Positions 23,744-35,047 of a stretch of 64,000 nucleotides of DNA are shown in pieces. Location: NCBI RefSeq assembly GCF_028532485.1, contig NZ_CP116942.1:3658001-3722000 (forward strand), given 5' to 3'. The notes under the pieces are model-generated. The model saw only the letters and a program-made list of their open reading frames with translations. It had not been told where the DNA came from and searched no databases. Position 1 is the stretch's first letter. The number at the start of each line of letters is the position of its first letter. A program made the translations under genes and the position numbers. Source of the DNA: Iamia majanohamensis (GTDB lineage: Bacteria > Actinomycetota > Acidimicrobiia > Acidimicrobiales > Iamiaceae).

Positions 23744-26172
23744 GCAGTGACCAGCACGGCGCTCACGACGCCGAGGAGTGCGACGATGCCGAGGGTGACG
23801 ACGCCGGTTTGGATGGCGAGGCCCCGGCGTGTGTCGGCTCGTCCGTGGGCGGGCCAGAAGGCGATGTCACCGACGAGTGCGGTGATGGCGGGGACGAGGA
23901 ACGTCCGCACCACGAAGGTGTCGATCAAGACGCCGATGGTGACTGCGAACCCGATCTGTTGGAGGCTGGGCAGTGGCGCGGCGATCAGGGCTGCGAAGGT
24001 CCCGGCGAGCACCAGGCCGGCAGAGGTGATGACCCGTCCCGTGGCGACGAGCCCTCGCACCGCAGCCTGGGCCGCGGTTGCACCGGCTGCGGCTTCCTCC
24101 CGTATGCGGGACATGACGAAGATGTTGTAGTCGGCTCCGAGGGCCACGAGGATCACGAAGAGGAACGGCGGCATCCAGAACGTGATCCCGTCTTGGCCCA
24201 GGATCGTGCGGAAGACGAGGACGGTGAGGCCGAGGGTCGCGGTGTAGGACAGGACGACCGTGGCCAGGAGGTAGAAGGGCGCAACGAGCGACCGCAGCAG
24301 CAGGGCCAGGACGATGAAGATGCCGAGGACGAGCACGGCGCTCATCACCCGGAAGTCGCGGGTGCCCACCTCTTGGATGTCGGCGTAGAAGCTGGTCGGT
24401 CCGGCGACCTCGATCTCGCTGCCGGCGAGACTGGTGTCTTCCAGGCTGTTGGTGGCGATGTCGTCGAGCCGTCGGAAGTCGGCGAGGGCGTCAGGGGCGT
24501 AGGGGTTGCGGTCGAAGCTGACGACGACGCGGGGCCAGCGCTGGTCGGTGCCGAGGAGGAACGGTTCGAGGATGTCGGCGACGGGTCCTGCGGCGTCGAG
24601 CAGCTCAGGGGTGACCTGGAGTCCTTCGGGCGTGTCGAGCTGGCCGACGGCATCGGCGATGGCTGGGTCGGCGGGGTCGAGGCCGGCGAGCAGCTCTTCC
24701 TGGCCGCCGGGTAGGAGCTCGTCGAGCTGGTCGGTGGTGAGGGGCCCTCCGGCGGGTTGGGTGATCGAGCGGGCTTCGGCGACGCCAGGGGCGTCGGCGA
24801 GGGCGTCGGTCAGACCACGCATGGCATCGAAGTCCTCGGTGGTGCGCACATCGTGATCTGCGTCGACGATGAGGAACACCGGGGAGAGCCGGCCGGTCGG
24901 GAGGTGGCCTTCGAGGCTGGAGAAGCCCTCGCGAGCGTCGGCTGATGGTGGGAGGTCGTTGACGAGGTCGAAGGACTGGCGGAAGTCGAGCAACCCGGCG
25001 GATGCGAGGAGGAGCGGAACCAGCGCGCCGATGAGAGCGGCCTTGGGGTGGTGCTCGACGACGGCGCCGATGCGGCGCCAGCGAGGGTGGTCGTGCTCGG
25101 CGTGCTCTCGGGTGCGCTCGAGGCTGCGGGGCCAGAACGCGTGGCTTCGGAGGACCTGGAGGATGGCAGGCGTGAGCGTGAGTCCGGCGAGGAGGGTTAG
25201 GGCGATGGCGATGGCGAGGCCGGGACCCATCGACCGGTAGAGGCCGAACTGGGCGGTGAGCAGTGAGCTGAAGGCGACGATGACGGTCGCGGCCGAGGCG
25301 GCGATGACGCCGGCGATGACCGTCATGGTGCGCCGGAGGGTGGCTTGGACCGGGTCGCCCTTGGTCAGCTCCTCCTGGTAGCGGGAGACGATGAAGAGGC
25401 AGTAGTCGGTTCCTGCTCCGAAGATCATCACGACCATGAAGGTCTCGATGAGGCTCGAGACCTCGAAGCCGGCGTCGGCGAGGAGCGCAATGGCTCCACG
25501 GGCGACGAGGAAGGCCACCGCGATCGTGACGAGTGGGACCAGGGCCGCGACGATCGATCGGTAGACGATGACGAGGATGATCAAGACGAGGAGGATCGAG
25601 GCGATGGCGGTCGTCTCGAAGCTTCGGGTCAGTCCCTCGGCTTGGTCTGCGGCGAGGCCCGGCAGTCCTGTGAGGTGGTGTTCGAGGCCTTCGGGTGCGT
25701 GCTCGTCGAGGAGGGCGCGGACCTCGTTGGCGTCGTCGGTCGTCTGGGTGGCGAACGGTGCGGTGGAGAAGTCGACGACGGCCAGCTCGGCTGCTCCGTC
25801 GGGGGATCGCAGGAACGCTCCGAGTGCGGGCGACGCGTCGGCCGTCTCGACGGTCTCGACTCCAGAGACCTGAGCGAGGAGTTCGGGTAGCCCTGCGATG
25901 AAGGTCCGGTCCTCCGGTTCGAGGCCATCATCCCGGACGAACACGAGGTAGGCGGCGTCGCGGGAGGGATCGTCCGGGTAGGCCCCGCGGAGGGTGTCGT
26001 CGGCGGCGACCGAAGGCGAGGAGTCGGGGAGGAAGCTGGCGTCGTCTTGGACGCCCACCTCGCTGAGGGCCGGAGCGACAAGTGTGAGGGCAACGGCGAT
26101 GCCGATCCAGACGGCGATGACGAGCCCGGCCCGTCGTTGCACCCAGTCGATGACCGCAACGAGGGCGCTCAC
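23740..26172 (-). CDS. MMPL/RND-family transporter
   Basis: An 810-residue polytopic membrane protein with two repeated halves, each a helix, a large extracytoplasmic loop and a cluster of five to six helices, as in mycobacterial MmpL and related lipid or drug exporters. Examples are ASILLVLIILVIVYRSIVAA in half one and VLVLGIFIVLALLLRSLVAP in half two. The start is GTG 26172, which overlaps the TGA of a thioesterase remnant. It is the first gene that looks chromosomal after the conjugative element. Substrate is unknown; nearby thioesterase and TetR sequences suggest lipid export. Confidence 0.85.
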   Translation of the reverse strand: MSALVAVIDWVQRRAGLVIAVWIGIAVALTLVAPALSEVGVQDDASFLPDSSPSVAADDTLRGAYPDDPSRDAAYLVFVRDDGLEPEDRTFIAGLPELLAQVSGVETVETADASPALGAFLRSPDGAAELAVVDFSTAPFATQTTDDANEVRALLDEHAPEGLEHHLTGLPGLAADQAEGLTRSFETTAIASILLVLIILVIVYRSIVAALVPLVTIAVAFLVARGAIALLADAGFEVSSLIETFMVVMIFGAGTDYCLFIVSRYQEELTKGDPVQATLRRTMTVIAGVIAASAATVIVAFSSLLTAQFGLYRSMGPGLAIAIALTLLAGLTLTPAILQVLRSHAFWPRSLERTREHAEHDHPRWRRIGAVVEHHPKAALIGALVPLLLASAGLLDFRQSFDLVNDLPPSADAREGFSSLEGHLPTGRLSPVFLIVDADHDVRTTEDFDAMRGLTDALADAPGVAEARSITQPAGGPLTTDQLDELLPGGQEELLAGLDPADPAIADAVGQLDTPEGLQVTPELLDAAGPVADILEPFLLGTDQRWPRVVVSFDRNPYAPDALADFRRLDDIATNSLEDTSLAGSEIEVAGPTSFYADIQEVGTRDFRVMSAVLVLGIFIVLALLLRSLVAPFYLLATVVLSYTATLGLTVLVFRTILGQDGITFWMPPFLFVILVALGADYNIFVMSRIREEAAAGATAAQAAVRGLVATGRVITSAGLVLAGTFAALIAAPLPSLQQIGFAVTIGVLIDTFVVRTFLVPAITALVGDIAFWPAHGRADTRRGLAIQTGVVTLGIVALLGVVSAVLVTA

Positions 26173-26423
26173 GTCCTCTCACGCCGCTCGGCAATGGTCA
26201 CGGTGCTCTGCGCGGCGCCAACGAGGCGTTCGCCGTTGGTGGCATCGATGCGCACCACGGCGGTACGTCGGCTCATGGAGATGACCTTCGACCTAGCGGA
26301 CAGAGATCCTTCCCGAACCGGAGCGAGCACGATGAGCTCGGGAAACCTGGTCCAGGGCCGACGTCGGCGAGGCGAGGCCCGATGAGGGCCTTCGCCCGAC
26401 GTGGTCCCAATGGCCGTGATGCT
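26169..26423 (-). pseudogene. Remnant of a PaaI/hotdog-fold thioesterase
   Basis: A frame of about 84 codons without a convincing start codon ends in GTGA at the MMPL start. Its last 55 residues resemble the C-terminal half of a PaaI-type thioesterase: RFPELIVLAPVREGSLSARS, then SRRTAVVRIDATNGERLVG and AAQSTVTIAE. The N-terminal half with the usual HGG motif is missing and a TAG closes the frame upstream. It probably was coupled to the MMPL gene; compare the intact thioesterase that follows the second MMPL gene at 41459. Confidence 0.5.
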
Positions 26424-26455
26424 CTAGGCGATAGCGGGGTCGTCGTTACCGAACT

Positions 26456-27448
26456 TCATGAGGCGCGGTAGCGGATCGGGCGATCGGCGATCCGGGTCAC
26501 GAGTGCGTCGTCCTCGAGGAGGTCGAGGTGGCCGAGCGCCTCGGACACCCCGAGCATGTGGCTGAAGCCCTGGAGCTTGGGGAACATGGCGACGGCGACG
26601 TCGAACGCCGTCGGCTCCCCGAGGGATCTGACGATCTCCAGGACATCGAGCGCCCGGGCGACGTGGTGGCTTCGTGTCAGCCCGACGAGCGACGGGACGT
26701 CCGTGAAGGCCGCTCCGTGGCCCGGCAGCACGAGGCCTGGGTCCATGGCGACGAACCTGTCGAGCGAGCCGAGGTACTCAGTGAGGCTGCGCCGACGGCC
26801 GTCGGGGAGGTCGCCGTCCGGTTCGAGCACGGGGTTGGGGGTGATGTGGCCGAGGAGGTGATCGCCTGAGATCAGCGTGTCTCCGGCGTCCGCGCGGAGT
26901 GAGAGGTGGCCTGCGGCGTGACCGGGCGTGACGTGAGCCGTCCATGATCGACCACCGAGCTCGATGACATCGAGGTCGTCGAGGGGGGCGAGGCGATGCT
27001 CGGCGATCGGTGATGTGAGGGGGCGGACAAGCTCGTAGAAGGCGGAGAAGTCCTCTCGCATGGTCTCGGGGATCCCGAGGATGGCGGTGAGGTCGGAGCC
27101 TCGCAGGCGCCCGAAGTCGCCGCTGAGCTTGCTGACCTCGGCCCGGCCGCACACCACCGGTGCGTCGGCGGCGTCGGCCAGCCAACCGGCGGCGCCGAAG
27201 TGGTCTGGGTGCCCGTGGGTCACCACCACGGCATCGACGTCGGGTTTCGTGATGCCGGCCTCGGCGAGAAGCGCCTCCACCTGGCTGGTGCTGTCGCGCC
27301 ACATCATGCCTGGGTCGACCACGGCGACGGTCGGACCGAGCAGGAGGTAGCAGTTGACCGTTCCGACCGGGAACGGCGTCGGCAGCTGGGCGCGCAGGAC
27401 CCCTCCGGGGAGCTCGGTCACGGCGGGGACGAGCATTGGCGCCGTCAT
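26456..27448 (-). CDS. Metallo-beta-lactamase fold hydrolase
   Basis: A 330-residue hydrolase with the MBL metal-binding motif THGHPDH (77-83), then TPGHAAGH and SGDHLLGH further on, which supply the remaining metal ligands. A C-terminal winged-helix-like domain (about 250-330), common in the glyoxalase II/LACTB2-like branch, follows. The ATG overlaps the TetR stop by 4 bases and forms an operon with TetR and P450 upstream. It may hydrolyse a thioester or lactone; substrate unknown. Confidence 0.85.
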   Translation of the reverse strand: MTAPMLVPAVTELPGGVLRAQLPTPFPVGTVNCYLLLGPTVAVVDPGMMWRDSTSQVEALLAEAGITKPDVDAVVVTHGHPDHFGAAGWLADAADAPVVCGRAEVSKLSGDFGRLRGSDLTAILGIPETMREDFSAFYELVRPLTSPIAEHRLAPLDDLDVIELGGRSWTAHVTPGHAAGHLSLRADAGDTLISGDHLLGHITPNPVLEPDGDLPDGRRRSLTEYLGSLDRFVAMDPGLVLPGHGAAFTDVPSLVGLTRSHHVARALDVLEIVRSLGEPTAFDVAVAMFPKLQGFSHMLGVSEALGHLDLLEDDALVTRIADRPIRYRAS

Positions 27449-28029
27449 CGGGTTCCCTCCGGTCGGAGCCCGGACCAGAACATCGGCAGGATCTGCTCGC
27501 TGACGGCCTCGACATCGATGCCGCCATCGACCACCAGGCAGCGCAGCCCGACGACGGTGACGGCGCCGTACAGGGCGGTCGCCGCCAGCTCGGGGTCGAC
27601 GGCGCGGATCGAACCGTCGGCGCCGCCGAGGGCGAGCAGCCGGCGCACCGGTTCGTGGAACGACGCGTTGATGGCCGCGGCGATGTCGGGCAGCTTGCCG
27701 GCCTTGCCCAGGTTCGAGGTCAGGAGCTGGGCCGTGGCGGGGTACTCGGCAAGGTGGGCGAGCTGGGCCCGCACAACCGCGGCGAGGCGTTCCGGCACGG
27801 CCATGGCCTCGTCGTCGGCGCTGGCCACCGACTCGGTGAGGCGGTCCAACATCCGCCGCAGGAGGAAGGCCAGCACGTCTTCCTTGCTCGAGAAGTAGTA
27901 GTAGAGCGTCGCTCGCGGCACGCCGCTGGCGGCGGCGATGTCATCGATGCGCACGTCATCCCACGAAGCGACGAACTCCCCGGCGGTCGACATGAGCTTC
28001 TCGGCCATTGCTTCGGGCACGGCCCTCAT
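27445..28029 (-). CDS. TetR-family regulator
   Basis: A 194-residue regulator with the N-terminal HTH RIDDIAAASGVPRATLYYYF and SKEDVLAFLLRRM, followed by a helical ligand-binding domain. It lies between P450 (overlap ATGA) and the MBL hydrolase (overlap ATGA), so it is probably autoregulated with them. The first ATG at 28029 is taken; a second start at MAEKL is possible. Confidence 0.88.
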   Translation of the reverse strand: MRAVPEAMAEKLMSTAGEFVASWDDVRIDDIAAASGVPRATLYYYFSSKEDVLAFLLRRMLDRLTESVASADDEAMAVPERLAAVVRAQLAHLAEYPATAQLLTSNLGKAGKLPDIAAAINASFHEPVRRLLALGGADGSIRAVDPELAATALYGAVTVVGLRCLVVDGGIDVEAVSEQILPMFWSGLRPEGTR

Positions 28030-29303
28030 GCGTCGACCCCGGGCGCGATGACCGCGCTGACGCGCAAGCCCTCCAGGCCTCGGAGCGTGATGCTCTGACG
28101 CCAGACCGGCTCCTCGGCGAGGTCGATGCGGGCGAACCGGTCGAGCATGCGACCGAAGACCACCTCCCCCTCGAGGCGGGCGAGGTGGGCTCCGAGGCAG
28201 TGGTGGATCCCCCACCCGAAGCTGAGGGGGCTGTTCGGGCTGCGTGCGACGTCGAAGACGTCGGGTTCGGCGAAGACCTGCGGGTCCCGGTTGGCCGCCC
28301 CGAGGAACGTCACGACCGAGGTCCCCGCCTCGACCCGGCGCCCGGCGACCTCGGCGTCGACGAGGGCGCTGCGGGCGTCCAGCTGGACAGGGCTCTCGAA
28401 CCGCAGCATCTCCTCGACGGCGCTGAGCAGGAGGGAAGGGTCGTCGCGGAGCCGGGCCATCTGGTCCGGATGGCGGAGCAGGCACAAGGTGCCGTTGCCG
28501 ATGAGGTTGGTGGTCGTCTCGAACCCAGCCCCGAACAGCAAGATCGCCGTCGAGACCAGCTCGTCCTCGGTGAGGCGGTCGCCATCCGCGTCCTCGATGG
28601 CGATCATCGCCGAGAGCAGGTCGCCCGACGGCTCCCTCCTCCGCCGGGCGACCAGATCGTGGAAGTAGTCCGACATCTCACCCATCGACCGCTGGGCCTC
28701 GGCGAGGGCCTCGGCGCTCGGCGAGGCCTCGATCATCGCCGTCGACGCCCGCACGAGGGTGCGGAACTGGTCCCTATCGGCTTCGGGCACACCGACCAGC
28801 TCTCCGATGACCGCCACCGGGAAGCGGAAGGCCACGGCATCGAGCAGGTCCACCTCCTGGTCGCCGGCGACGACGTCGAGCAGCGGGTCGACGAGGTCTA
28901 CGAGCCGGGGTCGAAGCTCCTCGACACGACGCGGGGTGAATGCCCGTGACACCAAGCCCCGGAGTCGGGTGTGATCGGGAGGGTCGGCGAAGAGCATGTT
29001 GCGCGACGAGCGGCGCATTTCGCCCGATCGCTCGGCCACCTCGGCGTCGGCCAGCGCCCCCATCATCGAGCCCTCGCCCCGGCCGAACCGAGGATCGTGG
29101 AGCACCTGCTTCGCCACGCCGTAGTCGCTGACGAACCAGACCCCCGTCGACGGCGAGCTGTGCACCGGCCGCCCCTCGCGGAGCCGTCGGTAGAGGGGGT
29201 AGGGGTCGGCTCGGCCGGTCTCGCCGCCGAGGATCTCGAAGACGACCTCGTCGGCCTCCTCTGCACTGATCGCTCCAACGACAGATCTAGACGTCACGTC
29301 CAA
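28026..29303 (-). CDS. Cytochrome P450
   Basis: A 425-residue soluble bacterial P450. The oxygen-binding I helix reads GAGFETTTNLI, the ExxR motif is EEMLRFESP, and the heme-thiolate loop is FGWGIHHCLGAHLAR. The usual Ala/Asp-Thr of the I helix is Glu-Thr here. First gene of a three-gene operon with TetR and an MBL hydrolase. No ferredoxin gene is linked. Substrate unknown. Confidence 0.92.
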   Translation of the reverse strand: MDVTSRSVVGAISAEEADEVVFEILGGETGRADPYPLYRRLREGRPVHSSPSTGVWFVSDYGVAKQVLHDPRFGRGEGSMMGALADAEVAERSGEMRRSSRNMLFADPPDHTRLRGLVSRAFTPRRVEELRPRLVDLVDPLLDVVAGDQEVDLLDAVAFRFPVAVIGELVGVPEADRDQFRTLVRASTAMIEASPSAEALAEAQRSMGEMSDYFHDLVARRRREPSGDLLSAMIAIEDADGDRLTEDELVSTAILLFGAGFETTTNLIGNGTLCLLRHPDQMARLRDDPSLLLSAVEEMLRFESPVQLDARSALVDAEVAGRRVEAGTSVVTFLGAANRDPQVFAEPDVFDVARSPNSPLSFGWGIHHCLGAHLARLEGEVVFGRMLDRFARIDLAEEPVWRQSITLRGLEGLRVSAVIAPGVDA

Positions 29304-29351
29304 GACACTAGACCGGCGGCGGCTGCCGGGGACAACGACGGCGCACGCGTG

Positions 29352-29561
29352 TCACCGGGCCATCGGGGCGAGGCAATGATCGAGCGCCGCCGAGCAGCGT
29401 CGACCGCGACCGACGCCGCCCCAGGGGGCGGGGTCGGCGTCCGTCGTCGGCCACCACCACCTCGCCGGCACGACCGCTTGCGCGGCCAGGTCGTCGAGCA
29501 GCAGCGAGAGACGTTCCTCTTCGTTTCGCAGCGGGATGCCGACCGAGACGCGCGGCTGCAT
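29352..29561 (-). pseudogene. Fragment of a family 2 glycosyltransferase
   Basis: The leftward frame opens with PRVSVGIPLRNEEERLSLLL and DDLAAQ, the classic N terminus of a GT2 enzyme. The expected next element (VVVADDG) appears in a different frame at once, and nothing of the rest of the enzyme is found. This 29304-29671 gap otherwise holds no supportable gene. Probably a decayed scrap. Confidence 0.45.
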
Positions 29562-29671
29562 CGCTCCAGCCCGGCGACGTCCTCGCCGGATGCCGGCTGA
29601 CGGCCGTCACAGGACGAGCCACCCACTGCCCAACCGATGCCCACCAAGACCAGCCCGGCTGTCGGGGCGAC

Positions 29672-30562
29672 CTACGGGAGAGGCTCATGGGCCTCCTGGG
29701 CGTCTCCACCGGCTGGCGGCTGCCACGGGCGAGGCTTCGCACCGGCCAGCTGGGCGTGGATCTCGCCCAGCGCCCACCGGCGGCAGGCCGCGATCTCGAC
29801 CGACGACGGCGGCGACAGCAAGATGCCCTGTCGGGCCAGCCCGTCGGCGAACTCGACCATGGCCAACCGATCGCGAGCTGCGTTGCCGGCCTCCTCCGTC
29901 AGGGGGATCTGGAGGTCGGCCGCCGGCCCGACAGCTGCACCGACCACGTCGAGCACCGGGCTCAGGTCCAGGGTCGGCGGGGTCCACCCGTCCGGGAACC
30001 GCTCGGCGAGATCGCCGGCCAGGACGACGTACATGAGATCGCGGAGCAGAGACTCACCGTGCTCCATAGCCGACTTCACGAGCTCGATCGGCGCGCCCAG
30101 GAGAGCGATCGTGACCTGCTCGCGAGGACGATCCTCCGTCAGCGGGGCCTCGACATCGTCGGGCCGGTCACCAAGCTCGAACCAGACGAGCTTCCCGCTG
30201 GGAACGTGGTGCACCCCCCAATCGGCCGCCAGCGCCTCCACCAGCGCGATGCCCCGACCGGTCGAGGCCCGCTCGCTGTAGGCGCGAGCGGCGGGGATCA
30301 GATCTGAGCCGTCCTGCACCTCCACCCGAACCCACCCGGGCACCGCCAACACCCGCAGGTGTAGCGCCCCGGTCCCGTGGAGGACTGCGTTCGTGCACAG
30401 CTCGCTGACCAGGAGCACGCAATCTTGGGCCCACGTGCCCTTGAAGCCGACGAGGGTCTCCGCTGCGAACGAGCGACCGATGGCGGCGGCCGTCAAGTCC
30501 GAAGGTAGGTCGCAGCTTCGGTCGATCACGGACGGCTGCCACGATGCTCGGGCCCGGTACAC
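29672..30562 (-). CDS. Anti-sigma/RsbW-type ATP-binding regulator
   Basis: A 296-residue protein whose first 140 residues form a HATPase_c domain: N box ELCTNAVLHG, G1 VEVQDGS, G2 GRGIALVEALA. Such serine-kinase-like proteins bind anti-anti-sigma factors or sigma factors in actinobacterial stress signalling. The C-terminal 150 residues are helical and of unknown role. No sigma factor or STAS gene is next to it. Confidence 0.8.
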   Translation of the reverse strand: MYRARASWQPSVIDRSCDLPSDLTAAAIGRSFAAETLVGFKGTWAQDCVLLVSELCTNAVLHGTGALHLRVLAVPGWVRVEVQDGSDLIPAARAYSERASTGRGIALVEALAADWGVHHVPSGKLVWFELGDRPDDVEAPLTEDRPREQVTIALLGAPIELVKSAMEHGESLLRDLMYVVLAGDLAERFPDGWTPPTLDLSPVLDVVGAAVGPAADLQIPLTEEAGNAARDRLAMVEFADGLARQGILLSPPSSVEIAACRRWALGEIHAQLAGAKPRPWQPPAGGDAQEAHEPLP

Positions 30563-31106
30563 ATCGTGCCACGGCCGGCCCTGATCGGCGGGACTGAGGA
30601 TTCGAGTCCAGGCGAAGTCGGGTCGGCAAGGGGGCGGCCATGCCGATCTCTGCCAGACATGGCGAATGGTCGGGACGGGGTCCGGTCAGAACCGGCCCCC
30701 GCAGCTGCGTCGTGATGGCGTTGATCGACGGCACCAGCGCCGGTGGCATCGAGCTGCGCCTTCGCAACCATCGTCCCTGTTGCCAGGACCGTTCCGGGGC
30801 GCGGCCCTCCGTGGAGGTCGACCACCGACTCGAGGACTTCGATCCGCACGACGGGCGAGGTCCTCGGTGGTGCGCTCCCGATCGTCCTCTCGTCTTGCAC
30901 TGCGACCGTCTCTCGCATGAGGGCGCATTGGCTGGCGCGTGCCTCGTCGTGCTTGGTCGGGTGCCGAGCGATCATCGTCGCCGCATCGCTACGAATCGCT
31001 CGCTGTCCAACGCGACGCCCACAATGACACGAACCTCTGGGAGCCAAGCGCTCCCGGGATCGCGATGGTGAGGGATCGCCTCCCCAGAGCTGCGGAGACG
31101 AAGCGC
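30563..31106. other. Intergenic stretch without a supportable gene
   Basis: About 540 bases between two leftward genes. Open frames on both strands have Arg/Pro/Gly-rich translations typical of high-GC shadows. A leftward frame with VVRIEVLESVVDLHGG looks slightly protein-like but has no recognisable domain or clear ribosome site. Confidence 0.5.
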
Positions 31107-31661
31107 TCACCTCAGCAGTCGCTCGACGGCGTCAGCGACGAGGCCAGGGCGACTCCAAGACGTGGGAGCGCCAGCGAGATCCAGCTCGGCGGGCGCGGAG
31201 GCCCAGACCGTGGCGATGTGGTGGACGAGCATCAGGGTGACGTCTGGCGGATATCGATCCGACACGCGACCTTCGCGCTGGGCTGCGGCGATGGTGTCCA
31301 CCCGAGCCCGGATGTTGTGGCAGGCGACCTCGTGCGGACCATCGCTCGACCGTTCGAGACGGTGCCAGGTCGCGAGTCGCCGCAGGTCGGGGTGCTCCTC
31401 GTAGGCCTCGACCAAGCGAGCGGCGTAGCCGGGCAGGTCGTACACGTCGAGTGGGATGCCAGTGACCACTTCTTCGACGACGGTGGAGAAGACAGCGTCG
31501 AACAGTTCGTCCTTGCTCTCGAAGTAGTGGTACATCAGGGCCTTGTTCGCCTTGGCGATCACGGCGATCCGGTCGACGCGGGCGCCTGCGATGCCGTGGG
31601 CGGCGAACTCCTTGCGGGCGGCGGCGAGAATGCGCCGTCGGGCGGGATTGCGGTCTCTCAT
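31107..31661 (-). CDS. TetR-family regulator
   Basis: A 184-residue regulator with an N-terminal HTH (ILAAARKEFAAHGIAGARVD, then KANKALMYHYFESKDELFD) and a helical C-terminal domain. It reads leftward, alone, and 165 bases separate it from the next gene upstream. Target genes are not evident; the SRPBCC gene upstream on the same strand is a candidate partner. Confidence 0.88.
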   Translation of the reverse strand: MRDRNPARRRILAAARKEFAAHGIAGARVDRIAVIAKANKALMYHYFESKDELFDAVFSTVVEEVVTGIPLDVYDLPGYAARLVEAYEEHPDLRRLATWHRLERSSDGPHEVACHNIRARVDTIAAAQREGRVSDRYPPDVTLMLVHHIATVWASAPAELDLAGAPTSWSRPGLVADAVERLLR

Positions 31662-31826
31662 GGGGTCACAACCGATCTTCCTGGCGCTCGCTCACAGGGG
31701 TGCGGCATTGCGCCGACCCGGCGCACCCGGTCGACGAGGCAGAGCCTGGGAATCCGCACCACGCCGAGGGGTGCTTCTCGAATGCGGCATGTCGCCCCTC
31801 CGGGCCTGGCGAAGCGTGGTCAACGG

Positions 31827-32255
31827 TCAGCATGTGTCGAGCTCGAGCCGGAGGTGGTCGAGGCCGCGCCGGAGGACGTCTCGGACCATCGCGGTTACCC
31901 GCACCGCTCGATCGGCCGGTCCGATCTCGACGTGGGTCCAGATCTCGGTGCCCGGATGGAGGTACGGGTTAGCCCCAGGGCGCATCACCGCTCGCACGGT
32001 GAGGTGGGCGCGAAACCACAGGTCACCGGTGGTCCCGACCACCAGCAGGGCACCGTCGTCGGGCAGCCATTCCTCGTGAGCTCGCTCGAGCACGAGGTCG
32101 CCGGGTCCTGACGCGATCGTGGTTCGCGGTCCATCGCGGAGGCCGCCGAACCAGGCGGCGATCGCCGTCGGCCCGTCCAGACACGAGAGCGCCTCATGGG
32201 GCGGACACGCCACGACGACGTGCTCGTCGACCCGGACGAAGCCCTCCCTCACCAT
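31827..32255 (-). CDS. SRPBCC/START-like small-molecule binding protein
   Basis: A 142-residue protein with the pattern of the SRPBCC fold: VDEHVVVACPPHEALSCLDG near the N terminus, a beta-rich centre and a long C-terminal helix (VRVTAMVRDVLRRGLDHLRL). These proteins bind hydrophobic ligands in a deep cavity. No catalytic motif is visible. Call rests on pattern and size. Confidence 0.6.
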   Translation of the reverse strand: MVREGFVRVDEHVVVACPPHEALSCLDGPTAIAAWFGGLRDGPRTTIASGPGDLVLERAHEEWLPDDGALLVVGTTGDLWFRAHLTVRAVMRPGANPYLHPGTEIWTHVEIGPADRAVRVTAMVRDVLRRGLDHLRLELDTC

Positions 32256-32340
32256 GGCCTCCTCGCCGCCTCGGCAGCGCAGCCACGTGCCACGATCGGC
32301 GTGTGTTGCGCATCGGCTGGGCTCATCGGGAGTGGCACGT

Positions 32341-32777
32341 TCACGCGTCGGGCGGAACTACGAGTACAGGTCGGTCGCACTCGTGCACGAGCCGCTCACT
32401 CACGGGCGTGCGTGATCCGCAGGGGAAGCGTCGCCGCGCGCTGCGCCCGATGGCAACCCAGCTCGCGTCGTGGTCGGTCGCAGCCCGGGCCAGCTCGGTG
32501 ATCGGATCACCGCGGCGAACCTCGAACCGCCACCGGACATCGGTGCCGGCCAGACGACTTCGCAGTCCAGGTGACAACGATCGACGACCTCGTCGTCGGT
32601 GACGGCAAGCGCTCCGGCGCCGCTGACGGGAGCGGTGGTGACGAGAGGGTGAGCGCGGACCACGTGGACGGCCACGATGCGGTGGCCGGCCAGGTCGGCC
32701 TGTCGAGCAGCGACGGCGAGCGCGGCCAGAGACCCATCGGATCCGTCGAGGCCCACCACGACGACTAGCGCCTCCAT
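32341..32777 (-). pseudogene. Universal stress protein split by a frameshift
   Basis: The N-terminal half (VVVVGLDGSDGSLAALAVAA, IVAVHVV) reads from ATG 32777. After DDEVVD the homologous continuation (SPGLRSRLAGTDVRWRFEVR, then DHDASWVAIG and CDRPVLVVP) is in another leftward frame ending at 32341. The change lies near 32575-32590 and would be explained by loss of one base in GATCGTTG. Either a decayed gene or a sequencing error. Confidence 0.7.
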
Positions 32778-32798
32778 GACCTCACGCCCACGTCCTCA

Positions 32799-34532
<1,734 letters not shown>

Positions 34533-34537
34533 GGACT

Positions 34538-35047
34538 ATGCTCGGTGGCGTGCCTGAGCCCCTCGCAGACATCGACCCAGTCGCGGAGCGGATCCGGGTT
34601 GCGTGGCGAGATCTCCGGAGGACGGGCTCGACAGGGCCCGTGCGGGCGTTCCTGTACGAGCCGGACCCACCCCTCGACGTCGCCCAGGCCGACGCCCTCG
34701 ATCTCATCGTGTCCCACGCCCCGGTGCGGATGAGTGAGGTGGCGGCCCTGCTGCGCGTCGATCCGTCGACGGCCACGCGGACCGTGGCCCGCCTGCAGAA
34801 GCTGGACCTGGTCGAGCGGACCACGGACTCCGGCGACGCCCGGGTGGTCCTGGTCGTGCCGAGTGGGGGTGGTCGACGTCTGCACGCCAGGGTGCGGGGC
34901 CGGTCGAACGACCTGCTCTCCGAGCTGCTGGACACCTTCGACGCCGAGGACCGGGAGCGCCTGGCGTCGTTGATGGAGCGGCTGGTCGGTGCCGTCGAGG
35001 CGCAGCGAGCCGCTCCAGGCGCTCGCGCGTCCACCGCGTCAGCGTGA
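34538..35047 (+). CDS. MarR-family regulator
   Basis: A 169-residue regulator with a winged HTH: VRMSEVAALLRVDPSTATRT, VARLQKLDLVERTTDSGDAR, and a beta-wing VVLVVPSGGGRRL, flanked by helices for dimerisation. It is divergent from the DHA2 exporter and sits next to a strong inverted repeat. The ATG at 34538 is only 6 bases from the repeat; a GTG at 34550 is an alternative start. Its stop overlaps the convergent second exporter by 9 bases. Confidence 0.88.
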   Translation: MLGGVPEPLADIDPVAERIRVAWRDLRRTGSTGPVRAFLYEPDPPLDVAQADALDLIVSHAPVRMSEVAALLRVDPSTATRTVARLQKLDLVERTTDSGDARVVLVVPSGGGRRLHARVRGRSNDLLSELLDTFDAEDRERLASLMERLVGAVEAQRAAPGARASTASA

